DNA from: an uncultured Bacilli bacterium | GTDB lineage: Bacteria; Bacillota_I; Bacilli_A; RF39; UBA660 | Direction of reading: 5' to 3' | DNA: 5,139 nt | Assembly (NCBI GenBank): GCA_947627405.1 | Contig: CANQVY010000094.1 | Location: 1 to 5,139 of the forward strand | In this document: positions 1 to 5,139 of the stretch, in pieces | How positions within the stretch are numbered: position 1 is the first letter of the stretch | Layout of the letters: each line of letters begins with the position of its first letter | Translations under genes and position numbers: made by a program | The notes under the pieces: generated by a model | Databases searched by the model: none | Told to the model about the DNA's origin: nothing | Seen by the model: the letters and a program-made list of their open reading frames with translations, nothing else

Positions 1-393
1 CCTCCATCACTAGGATTGATTACAACAAATGCATTAACCGCATCAAATTCTGTTATGATTCCCGTTCAATGTGAATTTTATGCACTGGAAGGAATTACAC
101 AATTGTTAAATACAATTATTTTAGCACAGAAAAATCTAAATCCTAATTTAGAAATAGAAGGGGTTTTGTTGACAATGCTTGATTCTAGAACGAATTTAGG
201 ATTAGAAATTGTTGAAGAAATAAGAAAATATTTTAAAGAAAAAGTATATGATACGATCATTCCTAGATTAATCAGATTATCAGAAGCTCCTTCTCACGGA
301 AAGCCAATTATTGCATATGATCCAAAAAGTAGAGGGGCCGAAGCGTATATAAATTTAGCAAAGGAAGTGATTTCTAAAAATGGAAACGCCTAA
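1..393 (+). CDS. parA: Chromosome partitioning ATPase ParA/Soj, C-terminal part (5' truncated by window edge)
   Basis: ParA/Soj is a P-loop (MinD/ParA-type) ATPase that binds DNA non-specifically as an ATP dimer. It works with ParB-parS complexes in chromosome segregation, and in Bacilli it also modulates DnaA. The reading frame is open from base 1 and has 130 codons before TAA. It begins inside the conserved (D)CPPSLG motif (PPSLG visible), continues through NALTASNSVMIPVQCE and YALEGITQLLNTI, and ends with the family signature RLSEAPSHGKP followed by YDPKSRGAEAY. The Walker A half, roughly the first 120-125 residues, lies outside the window. The TTG at base 16 is internal and is not a start. 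The last 14 bases overlap parB, the usual arrangement for this pair. Identification is by clear family motifs. A plasmid ParA is possible but unlikely given the chromosomal neighbours. Confidence 0.96.
   Translation, partial: PPSLGLITTNALTASNSVMIPVQCEFYALEGITQLLNTIILAQKNLNPNLEIEGVLLTMLDSRTNLGLEIVEEIRKYFKEKVYDTIIPRLIRLSEAPSHGKPIIAYDPKSRGAEAYINLAKEVISKNGNA
361..371 (+). promoter_or_regulatory. Ribosome binding site of parB, inside parA
   Basis: The sequence AAGGAAGTGAT matches the extended anti-Shine-Dalgarno complement (AAGGAGGTGAT) at all but one base and ends 8 nt before the ATG at 380. It lies within the last codons of parA, so parB translation is probably coupled to parA. It supports 380 as the start over the internal ATG at 443. 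Confidence 0.7.
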
Positions 394-1264
394 AAGAAGA
401 GCTTTAGGACGTGGTCTTGAAGATTTATTTAATAATGAACCTATGGAATATAATAAAATGGAAAGCAAAATTTTAGAAGAAACTCCTAAAGAAAATATTA
501 TAGAATTAAACTTAGCCGATTTAAGAGCAAATCCATATCAACCAAGAAAAGTATTCGATGAAAAAGCTCTACAAGAATTAGCTTCTTCCATAAAAGAACA
601 TGGTGTTTTTCAACCTATTATTGCTAAAAAAAGTATAAAAGGGTATGAAATTATAGCAGGAGAAAGAAGAGTAAAGGCTTCTAAATTAGCCGGGTTAAAA
701 ACAATTCCTGCTATTGTAAGAGATTTTACAGATAATGAAATGATGGAAATTGCGCTTTTAGAAAACCTTCAAAGGGAAAATTTAAATGCTATTGAGGAAG
801 CAGAAGCATATAAAAATTTGCTAACGACACTTGATATTACTCAAGAAAAATTAGCAGAAAGAATAGGTAAAAGTCGTAGTTATATTACAAACATGATAGG
901 TCTTTTAAATTTACCAATTGAAGTCCAAAAATTACTAGAAAATAAACAAATTACAATGAGTCATGCCCGAGTATTAAGCAAAATAGAGGACGATGAAAAA
1001 ATAAAAGAGTTGGCAAATCGAATCCTTGCAGAAAATTTGAATGTTCGTGATATAGAAGAAATATCAAAAGATAAAGAAATAAAAAAGAGTAACGAAATCA
1101 AATTCAAGAAATTAGAAAATAATAATGAATACAAATACATAGAGGATGAATTATGTGAAAAGCTTGGTACTAAAGTAAAAATAAAAAATAATAAAATGGA
1201 AATAAATTTTTCAAACGTTAATGACTTAAATCGAATATTAGAAATTATGAAAATTCATTTTTAG
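380..1264 (+). CDS. parB: Chromosome partitioning protein ParB/Spo0J (parS-binding CTPase clamp)
   Basis: ParB binds parS sites near the origin, loads as a CTP-dependent sliding clamp, recruits SMC and stimulates ParA. The 294-residue length is normal. In order it shows an N-terminal ParA-contact peptide (KRRALGRGLEDLF, residues 5-17), then the ParB/Srx nucleotide-binding domain with NPYQPR (51-56), GVFQPI (75-80), GERRVKA (94-100) and ENLQREN (128-134). A helix-turn-helix region follows, with KLAERIGKSRSYITNMIGLL (157-176) and the conserved SHARVLS stretch (194-200). A lysine/glutamate-rich linker leads to a C-terminal dimerisation domain (about 243-294). The CTP-contact arginines and the ENLQR motif look intact. 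A small deviation is NAIEEA where NPIEEA is common. The start at 380 is supported by the conserved N-terminal peptide and the upstream Shine-Dalgarno. No clear parS site is seen in the window. Confidence 0.96.
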   Translation: METPKRRALGRGLEDLFNNEPMEYNKMESKILEETPKENIIELNLADLRANPYQPRKVFDEKALQELASSIKEHGVFQPIIAKKSIKGYEIIAGERRVKASKLAGLKTIPAIVRDFTDNEMMEIALLENLQRENLNAIEEAEAYKNLLTTLDITQEKLAERIGKSRSYITNMIGLLNLPIEVQKLLENKQITMSHARVLSKIEDDEKIKELANRILAENLNVRDIEEISKDKEIKKSNEIKFKKLENNNEYKYIEDELCEKLGTKVKIKNNKMEINFSNVNDLNRILEIMKIHF

Positions 1265-1269
1265 GTGAT
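1262..1269 (+). promoter_or_regulatory. Ribosome binding site of the DUF951 gene, overlapping the parB stop codon
   Basis: TAGGTGAT includes the parB TAG stop (1262-1264) and matches the AGGTGAT part of the Shine-Dalgarno consensus just before the ATG at 1273. Because the stop codon is part of the ribosome-binding site, terminating ribosomes could re-initiate on the next gene. Confidence 0.65.
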
Positions 1270-1272
1270 AAA

Positions 1273-1458
1273 ATGGAAAATAAGGATTATAAATTAGGAT
1301 CAAAAGTGATAATGAAAAAACCACACCCTTGTGGTACAAATGAATGGGAAATTGTTCGAATTGGAGCAGATATTAAAATTAAATGTATTTCTTGTGGAAG
1401 AACAGTTATGTTACCTAGAATTGAATTTAATCGAAAATTAAAAAAAGTTATAGACTAG
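1273..1458 (+). CDS. DUF951 family small protein (YyzM-like), function unknown
   Basis: This is a 61-residue basic protein with the DUF951 pattern: LGSKVIMKKPHPCG (residues 8-21), WEIVRIGADIKIKC (25-38), CISCGR (38-43) and an MLPR-x-EF ending (46-52). Cys20, Cys38 and Cys41, with His18 nearby, could form a small zinc-ribbon-like site. Together with the many Lys and Arg residues this suggests nucleic-acid binding, but that is inference and no function is established to my knowledge. DUF951 genes are commonly found between parB and ychF in Firmicutes, and the gene keeps that position here, starting 8 nt after parB. I believe the Bacillus subtilis member is named yyzM, but I leave the symbol empty. 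ATG at 1273 is the only plausible start. Confidence 0.9.
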   Translation: MENKDYKLGSKVIMKKPHPCGTNEWEIVRIGADIKIKCISCGRTVMLPRIEFNRKLKKVID

Positions 1459-1464
1459 GAAGTG
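1457..1464 (+). promoter_or_regulatory. Ribosome binding site of the AbgT-family gene, overlapping the DUF951 stop codon
   Basis: AGGAAGTG begins inside the TAG stop (1456-1458) of the DUF951 gene and lies 4 nt before the ATG at 1469. The GGAAG core has about 6 nt spacing. It confirms the start and indicates translational coupling of the transporter gene to the upstream partition genes. Confidence 0.65.
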
Positions 1465-1468
1465 TTTT

Positions 1469-3073
1469 ATGAACAAAAAGAAGAAATTAAAATTAAAAAA
1501 ATTTAAATTTCATCCAGCAACAAGTATAATTCTATTGATTTTCTTAACATTTATAGTAAGTGGTATACTTTCTTTATTTGAAGCTCAAGCCACTTATAGT
1601 CAAATTAATATAAATACAGGAACCTTAGAAAAGGTATTAGTATCAGTAAAAAGTTTATGGAATTATGAGGGATTTAAATTTTTAATAAGTAATGCAACAA
1701 AGAATTTTGCTAGTTTTACTCCACTTAGCATGTTGCTTGTATCATTATTAGGAATAGGAATAGCCGAAGCTTCAGGACTTTTAGATACTGTAATTCGTAA
1801 GAAATTGGTCAAGCTTGATGGATGGGTATTAACTTTTTTAGTAATCTTTTTTGGGACTATTTCTAGTTTGATTAATGAAATAGGGTATGCAATCATTATT
1901 CCACTTGGAGCTTTAATATTTTTATATAAAGGAAGAAGTCCTATATTAGGAATAATTGCGGCCTTTTGTGGAGTTGCTTTTGGGTATGGAACAAGCATAT
2001 TTGTTGGCTCTTTAGATATTTCTTTAATATCCCATACACAACTAGCAGCAAGATTAATTGATAGTGGATATCATGTGGCACTTTCTTCCAATTTGATTAT
2101 TATGATTATTACTTCATTACTTACATCCATAATTGGTACTTTTATCATTGAAAAAGTTATTGTTCATAAGGTAGGAACTTATAAAATTACTGCGGAATTA
2201 ATGAAGACTCAGGAAATAAAAATCATATCTAAAGAATTGGCAGAAGATTATGAACAATCAAAAATTAGTAAAGAAAAAAGAGAATCTAGAGGTTTAAAAT
2301 CGGCTTTAATTACATCAATTATTGTTATTTTATTGTTTATATATATGCTAATTCCAAATTTGCCAGGTTCAGGGTTGTTGCTTGATATGAATGCAGCTAC
2401 TTATGTAGATCAGTTATTTGGAGAAAATTCCTATTTTCAAGACGGATTTACTTTTATGGTTGCATTACTATTTTTATTAGCAGGATTAGCTTATGGAATA
2501 GGTGCTAAAACACTGAAAAGTGATAAGGATATCATGAGAGGGTATAAAAAGTATATGAATGATATAGGAGAAATTATTGTTTTAATCTTTTTAGCCTCTC
2601 AATTAATTGCTTTATTTAACATGACAAATATAGGAATAGTAATATCTGGTTGGGGTGCAAATTTAATTTCAGAATTAAACTTCTCAGGTATTCCATTGAT
2701 AATTTTAATTATGATTGTTATAGCAATTAGTAATTTGTTTAATACAACTCCAGAAGCAAAATGGATTATTATTTCTCCGGTAGCTGTTCCATTGCTAATG
2801 CAGAGCAACATATCTCCAGAGTTTGCTCAATTTATTTTTAGAGTTGCAGATTCAATGACAAAAGGAATTACGGTATTTTTGCCTTCCTTTATTATATTTA
2901 TAGGATATTTAAACATGTATAATCCAAACAAAAAAGAACCCATAGGTCTTTTTAAAGCTATTCGATATGTATCTTTTTATTTTATGATTATAGCTATATC
3001 ATGGATTTTCTTGGTAATATTCTGGTATTTAACAAATTTACCAATAGGCCCAGGGATATATCCAATTATTTGA
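1469..3073 (+). CDS. AbgT-family inner-membrane transporter (p-aminobenzoyl-glutamate/MtrF-like), substrate uncertain
   Basis: The protein has 534 residues, close to family members of about 510-520. It begins with a lysine-rich cytoplasmic stretch (MNKKKKLKLKK) and has many hydrophobic segments, roughly 18-37, 84-104, 118-152, 158-182, 206-230, 278-296, 326-345, 366-386, 405-424, 430-445, 464-482 and 498-522. A charged loop lies at about 231-275. AbgT hallmarks are GIGIAEASGLL (95-105), NEIGYAIIIPLGAL (136-149), GSLD (180-183), AKWIIISPVAVPLLM (430-444) and RVADSMT (458-464). Family members import p-aminobenzoyl-glutamate (E. coli AbgT) or export sulfonamides (MtrF, YdaH), using an ion gradient. 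Here the segment before the conserved Trp reads NTTPEAKW instead of the usual Ser-rich GSASAKW-like form, and the Pro after the RVxD motif is replaced by Val469. Specificity is therefore unclear. It ends at TGA inside a terminator-like hairpin. The family call is firm, the substrate is not. Confidence 0.88.
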   Translation: MNKKKKLKLKKFKFHPATSIILLIFLTFIVSGILSLFEAQATYSQININTGTLEKVLVSVKSLWNYEGFKFLISNATKNFASFTPLSMLLVSLLGIGIAEASGLLDTVIRKKLVKLDGWVLTFLVIFFGTISSLINEIGYAIIIPLGALIFLYKGRSPILGIIAAFCGVAFGYGTSIFVGSLDISLISHTQLAARLIDSGYHVALSSNLIIMIITSLLTSIIGTFIIEKVIVHKVGTYKITAELMKTQEIKIISKELAEDYEQSKISKEKRESRGLKSALITSIIVILLFIYMLIPNLPGSGLLLDMNAATYVDQLFGENSYFQDGFTFMVALLFLLAGLAYGIGAKTLKSDKDIMRGYKKYMNDIGEIIVLIFLASQLIALFNMTNIGIVISGWGANLISELNFSGIPLIILIMIVIAISNLFNTTPEAKWIIISPVAVPLLMQSNISPEFAQFIFRVADSMTKGITVFLPSFIIFIGYLNMYNPNKKEPIGLFKAIRYVSFYFMIIAISWIFLVIFWYLTNLPIGPGIYPII

Positions 3074-3092
3074 CACCAATAAGGTGTTTTTT
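3072..3092 (+). terminator. Short intrinsic-terminator-like hairpin at the end of the AbgT-family gene
   Basis: ACACC (3073-3077) pairs with GGTGT (3083-3087) around an AATAA loop, with a possible extra G-U pair (3072/3088). Five or six T residues follow, to 3092. The position directly on the TGA stop codon is typical of a Rho-independent terminator. The stem is only 5-6 bp, so termination may be partial. The next gene starts 18 nt further on. Confidence 0.6.
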
Positions 3093-3097
3093 AGTCG

Positions 3098-3103
3098 AAA
3101 GGA
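3098..3103 (+). promoter_or_regulatory. Ribosome binding site deciding the start of the dehydrogenase gene
   Basis: AAAGGA ends 7 nt before the ATG at 3111. The alternative upstream GTG at 3084 lies in the terminator stem, has no good Shine-Dalgarno, and would add the residues VFFSRKENC, which do not look like the family's N-terminus. ATG 3111 is therefore preferred. Confidence 0.75.
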
Positions 3104-3110
3104 AAATTGT

Positions 3111-4046
3111 ATGAAAAAAGCATATTGCGTAATAAAAGATTTAAGTGAAGAAGCAAAAAGTATAATTAAAAAGAATAACATAGAATTGTATATGGATGCA
3201 ACAGGAAAAATTTTAACGACAAAAGAATTAATAACTTTATTAAAAACTTATGATATATTGATTATTGGAATAAAAACGCATATAACAAAGGAAATACTTA
3301 AACATATTCATTCAAAAAAGATTATAGGTACTTTATCTATAGGCGTAGATCACATTGATCAAGAGGTATTCGATAGCAATCAAGTCGATGTGGTAAACAT
3401 AAAAAACGCCAATGCCATCTCGGTAGCAGAACATATCTTTGCCCTTATTTTAACTTTAAATAAAAGAATTTTTGAATCCAATACTTTGGTGTTAAATCAA
3501 AAAGGAAAAAGACAAAATCTTGAAGAGAAACCAGAAGATATTTCAAATCAAAAATTAGGACTCATCGGTGCTGGTACGATTACAAGTGAAGTGATAAAAA
3601 TAGCTAAAGTATTCCATTTGAAAATGATTTGTTATACAAAACATCCAAATAGACACAAAGATTTATTAGAATATGGTATTCAATTTGTATCCTTAAAAGA
3701 ATTATTAAAAACAAGCGATATAATAAATATTAGTATACCTTTAAATGAAAAAACAAAATATTTAATTTCTAGTAAAAAAATAGAATGGATGAAGCCAACA
3801 GCAACTTTTATAAATACATCACGTCGTGATGTTGTAGATTTAAAAGCATTAATTGAATATGCCGATAAAAACAAAAGATTTCATGTTGGACTAGATATAG
3901 ATTTAGATGGATATGAAGATCTATTTGCCAAATATAGAAAAAATGTTATAGTTACTCCCCATATCGCAGGAACAACAAAACAATCGGTAAAAAGGATGGA
4001 TATAGAACTTGCTCAAAATATTATTATTGAAGTAAATAAAAAGTAA
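3111..4046 (+). CDS. D-isomer-specific 2-hydroxyacid dehydrogenase family protein (NAD(P)-dependent oxidoreductase), substrate unknown
   Basis: With the start at 3111 the product has 311 residues, normal for this soluble two-domain family, which interconverts 2-keto acids and D-2-hydroxyacids (D-lactate, phosphoglycerate, glycerate and related enzymes). Visible family elements are SIGVDHID (76-83), NAISVAEHIFALIL (101-114), the Rossmann loop GLIGAGTIT (150-158), ISIPLNEKTKYLIS (207-220), MKPTATFINTSRRDVVD (227-243) with probable catalytic Arg238, and VTPHIAG (281-287) with probable catalytic His284. Oddities: the third glycine of the usual GxGxxG is Thr158, the usual Arg-Gly after the Asn motif is Arg238-Arg239, and the E(x)EP stretch holding the catalytic Glu is replaced by LDIDLDGYED (261-270). 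Position 175 onward (YTKHPNR) lacks the usual acidic NAD-selecting residue, which may mean NADP use (inference). It follows the transporter closely but behind a terminator. A catalytically altered member is possible. Confidence 0.85.
   Translation: MKKAYCVIKDLSEEAKSIIKKNNIELYMDATGKILTTKELITLLKTYDILIIGIKTHITKEILKHIHSKKIIGTLSIGVDHIDQEVFDSNQVDVVNIKNANAISVAEHIFALILTLNKRIFESNTLVLNQKGKRQNLEEKPEDISNQKLGLIGAGTITSEVIKIAKVFHLKMICYTKHPNRHKDLLEYGIQFVSLKELLKTSDIINISIPLNEKTKYLISSKKIEWMKPTATFINTSRRDVVDLKALIEYADKNKRFHVGLDIDLDGYEDLFAKYRKNVIVTPHIAGTTKQSVKRMDIELAQNIIIEVNKK
3816..3832 (+). repeat. Perfect 17-base inverted repeat inside the dehydrogenase gene
   Basis: ACATCACGTCGTGATGT has 8-base arms that are exact reverse complements around a single central T (3824). 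It falls in the codons for Thr-Ser-Arg-Arg-Asp-Val, including the probable catalytic Arg238. It could fold as a 6-bp stem with a CGTCG loop. A functional role is not shown; it may be coincidence. Confidence 0.45.
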
Positions 4047-4066
4047 TAAAAAGTTAGAAAATAATA

Positions 4067-4075
4067 TGCTATAAT
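4067..4075 (+). promoter_or_regulatory. Probable extended -10 promoter for ychF
   Basis: TGCTATAAT is a perfect TATAAT (4070-4075) with the TGn extension immediately upstream, in the 52-base gap between the dehydrogenase stop and the ychF start. At 17-bp spacing the -35 position (4047-4052, TAAAAA) is poor, which an extended -10 can tolerate. Transcription would start near 4082, giving a leader of only about 15-18 nt that just includes the ribosome-binding site. Confidence 0.6.
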
Positions 4076-4084
4076 AAAGAAAAG

Positions 4085-4091
4085 AAAGAGG
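4085..4091 (+). promoter_or_regulatory. Ribosome binding site of ychF
   Basis: AAAGAGG lies 7 nt before the ATG at 4099, a standard spacing. It fixes the start together with the conserved N-terminus MGLTAGIVGLPNVGKST. Confidence 0.7.
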
Positions 4092-4098
4092 TAATAAT

Positions 4099-5139
4099 AT
4101 GGGTTTAACCGCAGGAATTGTAGGTCTTCCAAATGTTGGGAAGTCTACTTTATTTAATGCAATCACAAAACAGAAAATTTTAGCAGCGAACTATCCCTTT
4201 GCAACAATAGATCCAAATGTTGGTGTAGTTATAGTTCCCGATGAACGAATTGATCAATTAACACAAATGTATAATCCAAAAAGGACAATTGCTACCAGTT
4301 TTGAATTTACAGATATTGCAGGATTGGTAAAGGGAGCATCTCAAGGAGAAGGTTTAGGAAATAAGTTTTTGTCTCACATTCGAGAAGTCGATGCTATCTG
4401 TCACATTGTTCGATGTTTTGATGATTCAAATGTCATTCATGTAGAAGGAAATATTGATCCGCTAAGAGATATAGAAATTATCAATTTAGAGTTAGCCATT
4501 GCTGATTTAGAAGTTGTAAACAATCGAATTGATAAAATTAAAAAAAAGGCGCAAACAAATCGTGATAAACAAGCATTGATTGAAGTAGCTTGTTTAGAAA
4601 AATGCAAAACAGCGCTAGAAGAAAACACTCCACTTCGAATATTAAATTTTACAGAAGAAGAATATAAATTAATTAAAAGTTATAATTTTTTAACCATTAA
4701 ACCTGTTATATATTTAGCTAACGTAAAAGAAGATGATTTAAATAAAGATAATCCCTATGTTAAGATCGTAGAAGAATATGCTAGAAAAGAAAATACAGAG
4801 GCAATTGAAATATGTGCTAAAGTAGAGGAAGATTTAATTGATATGAGCGAAAAAGATGCCAAGGAAATGTTAGAGATGATAGGTGTTAGTGAAAGTGGAT
4901 TAAATCGATTAATCAAGAAAGCGTATTCTCTATTAGGATTAAAAACATTTTTTACAGTAGGTCCAGATGAAGTAAGAGCATGGACTTTTAGAGATGGGAT
5001 GAATGCAAAGGAATGTGCAGGAATTATCCATACAGATTTTGAAAAAGGATTTATTAGAGCTGAAGTGACTAGCTATGAGGATTTAATAAAATATGGAAGT
5101 GAATTAAAGGTAAAAGAGGCTGGTAAAGCAAGATTAGAG
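4099..5139 (+). CDS. ychF: Ribosome-binding ATPase YchF/OLA1 (3' truncated by window edge)
   Basis: YchF is a universally conserved Obg-related P-loop protein that prefers ATP over GTP, binds ribosomes and is linked to stress responses. The frame is open to the window end, giving 347 codons. The family is about 363-367 residues, so some 19-20 C-terminal residues are missing and the gene is not shown to be broken. Visible motifs are G1 GLPNVGKS (residues 9-16), an NYPFATIDPNVG switch region (31-42), G3 DIAGLVKGAS (72-81) with Leu76 in place of the catalytic Gln typical of HAS-type GTPases, His114 (the position reported as catalytic in the E. coli protein), and NVKE (208-211), the NxxE form that explains ATP preference over the NKxD of GTPases. 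A coiled-coil-like helical insert lies at about 125-175 and the C-terminal TGS domain starts near 281 (FFTVGPDEVRAW). The gene has its own likely promoter. Confidence 0.97.
   Translation, partial: MGLTAGIVGLPNVGKSTLFNAITKQKILAANYPFATIDPNVGVVIVPDERIDQLTQMYNPKRTIATSFEFTDIAGLVKGASQGEGLGNKFLSHIREVDAICHIVRCFDDSNVIHVEGNIDPLRDIEIINLELAIADLEVVNNRIDKIKKKAQTNRDKQALIEVACLEKCKTALEENTPLRILNFTEEEYKLIKSYNFLTIKPVIYLANVKEDDLNKDNPYVKIVEEYARKENTEAIEICAKVEEDLIDMSEKDAKEMLEMIGVSESGLNRLIKKAYSLLGLKTFFTVGPDEVRAWTFRDGMNAKECAGIIHTDFEKGFIRAEVTSYEDLIKYGSELKVKEAGKARLE

Noticed and set aside
16..18. TTG at 16 as the start of the first gene
   Set aside because: The frame is open upstream to base 1 and encodes the conserved PPSLG of ParA, so the gene simply begins before the window.
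1663..1998. 111-codon open frame on the minus strand within the transporter gene
   Set aside because: It is the antisense shadow of conserved transmembrane codons, has no ribosome-binding support, and shows no recognisable protein family. The other minus-strand open frames were rejected for the same reasons.
3070..3098. Perfect -35-like TTGACA at 3070-3075 ahead of the dehydrogenase gene
   Set aside because: No acceptable -10 lies at 16-18 bp spacing (AGTCGA at 17 bp). The hexamer is formed by the stop codon and the terminator stem, and transcription would start within the ribosome-binding site.
3084..3110. GTG at 3084 as a longer start for the dehydrogenase
   Set aside because: It lies in the terminator stem without a good Shine-Dalgarno. 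The ATG at 3111 has AAAGGA at ideal spacing and gives a family-like N-terminus.
4248..4259. 12-base palindrome AATTGATCAATT in ychF
   Set aside because: It is AT-rich and short, lies in ordinary conserved coding sequence, and is expected by chance in DNA of this composition.
1..5139. parS sites or DnaA boxes expected near an origin-linked parAB locus
   Set aside because: I saw no convincing match to TGTTTCACGTGAAACA or to TTATCCACA on either strand, so no origin or parS feature is claimed.
5100..5139. Possible truncated ychF
   Set aside because: The lack of a stop codon is explained by the window edge; the visible C-terminal TGS domain reads normally.

Overview
The window is a strongly AT-rich bacterial chromosome segment with every recognisable gene on the + strand and almost no spacer DNA. 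The order parA (soj) - parB (spo0J) - DUF951 - ... - ychF is typical of low-GC Firmicutes (Bacilli/Erysipelotrichia-like lineages), where this block usually lies near the chromosomal replication origin. All nine Trp codons I found in the genes are TGG. No in-frame TGA is read through, and one gene stops at TGA, so the standard bacterial code fits better than the Mycoplasma code. I cannot name the species.

Layout. The window opens inside the chromosomal partition ATPase gene parA (only its last 130 codons are present). This overlaps parB, which is complete. parB is followed 8 nt later by a 61-codon zinc-ribbon-like DUF951 gene, and that is followed 10 nt later by a 534-codon AbgT-family membrane transporter. 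Each of these junctions has a Shine-Dalgarno sequence inside the upstream gene or on its stop codon, so parA-parB-DUF951-abgT looks like one translationally coupled transcript. A short intrinsic-terminator-like hairpin sits on the abgT stop codon. Only 18 nt after it comes a D-2-hydroxyacid dehydrogenase-family gene, which I start at 3111 rather than at the upstream GTG. The last gene, ychF (ribosome-associated ATPase), has an apparent extended -10 promoter in the short gap before it and runs off the right edge about 19-20 codons before its expected end.

How the genes fit together. ParA and ParB form the chromosome segregation pair. DUF951 is a small conserved protein of unknown function that often accompanies them. 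YchF is a translation-linked housekeeping ATPase. The transporter and the dehydrogenase are metabolic genes placed inside this housekeeping block. Both keep their family frameworks but carry substitutions at positions normally conserved in the active or substrate site, so their substrates should not be assumed from the family name. No mobile element, CRISPR array, RNA gene or clearly novel system is visible, and no gene-free stretch exceeds about 60 bases. The points most worth a second look are the placement and divergence of these two genes and the terminator just ahead of the dehydrogenase start.
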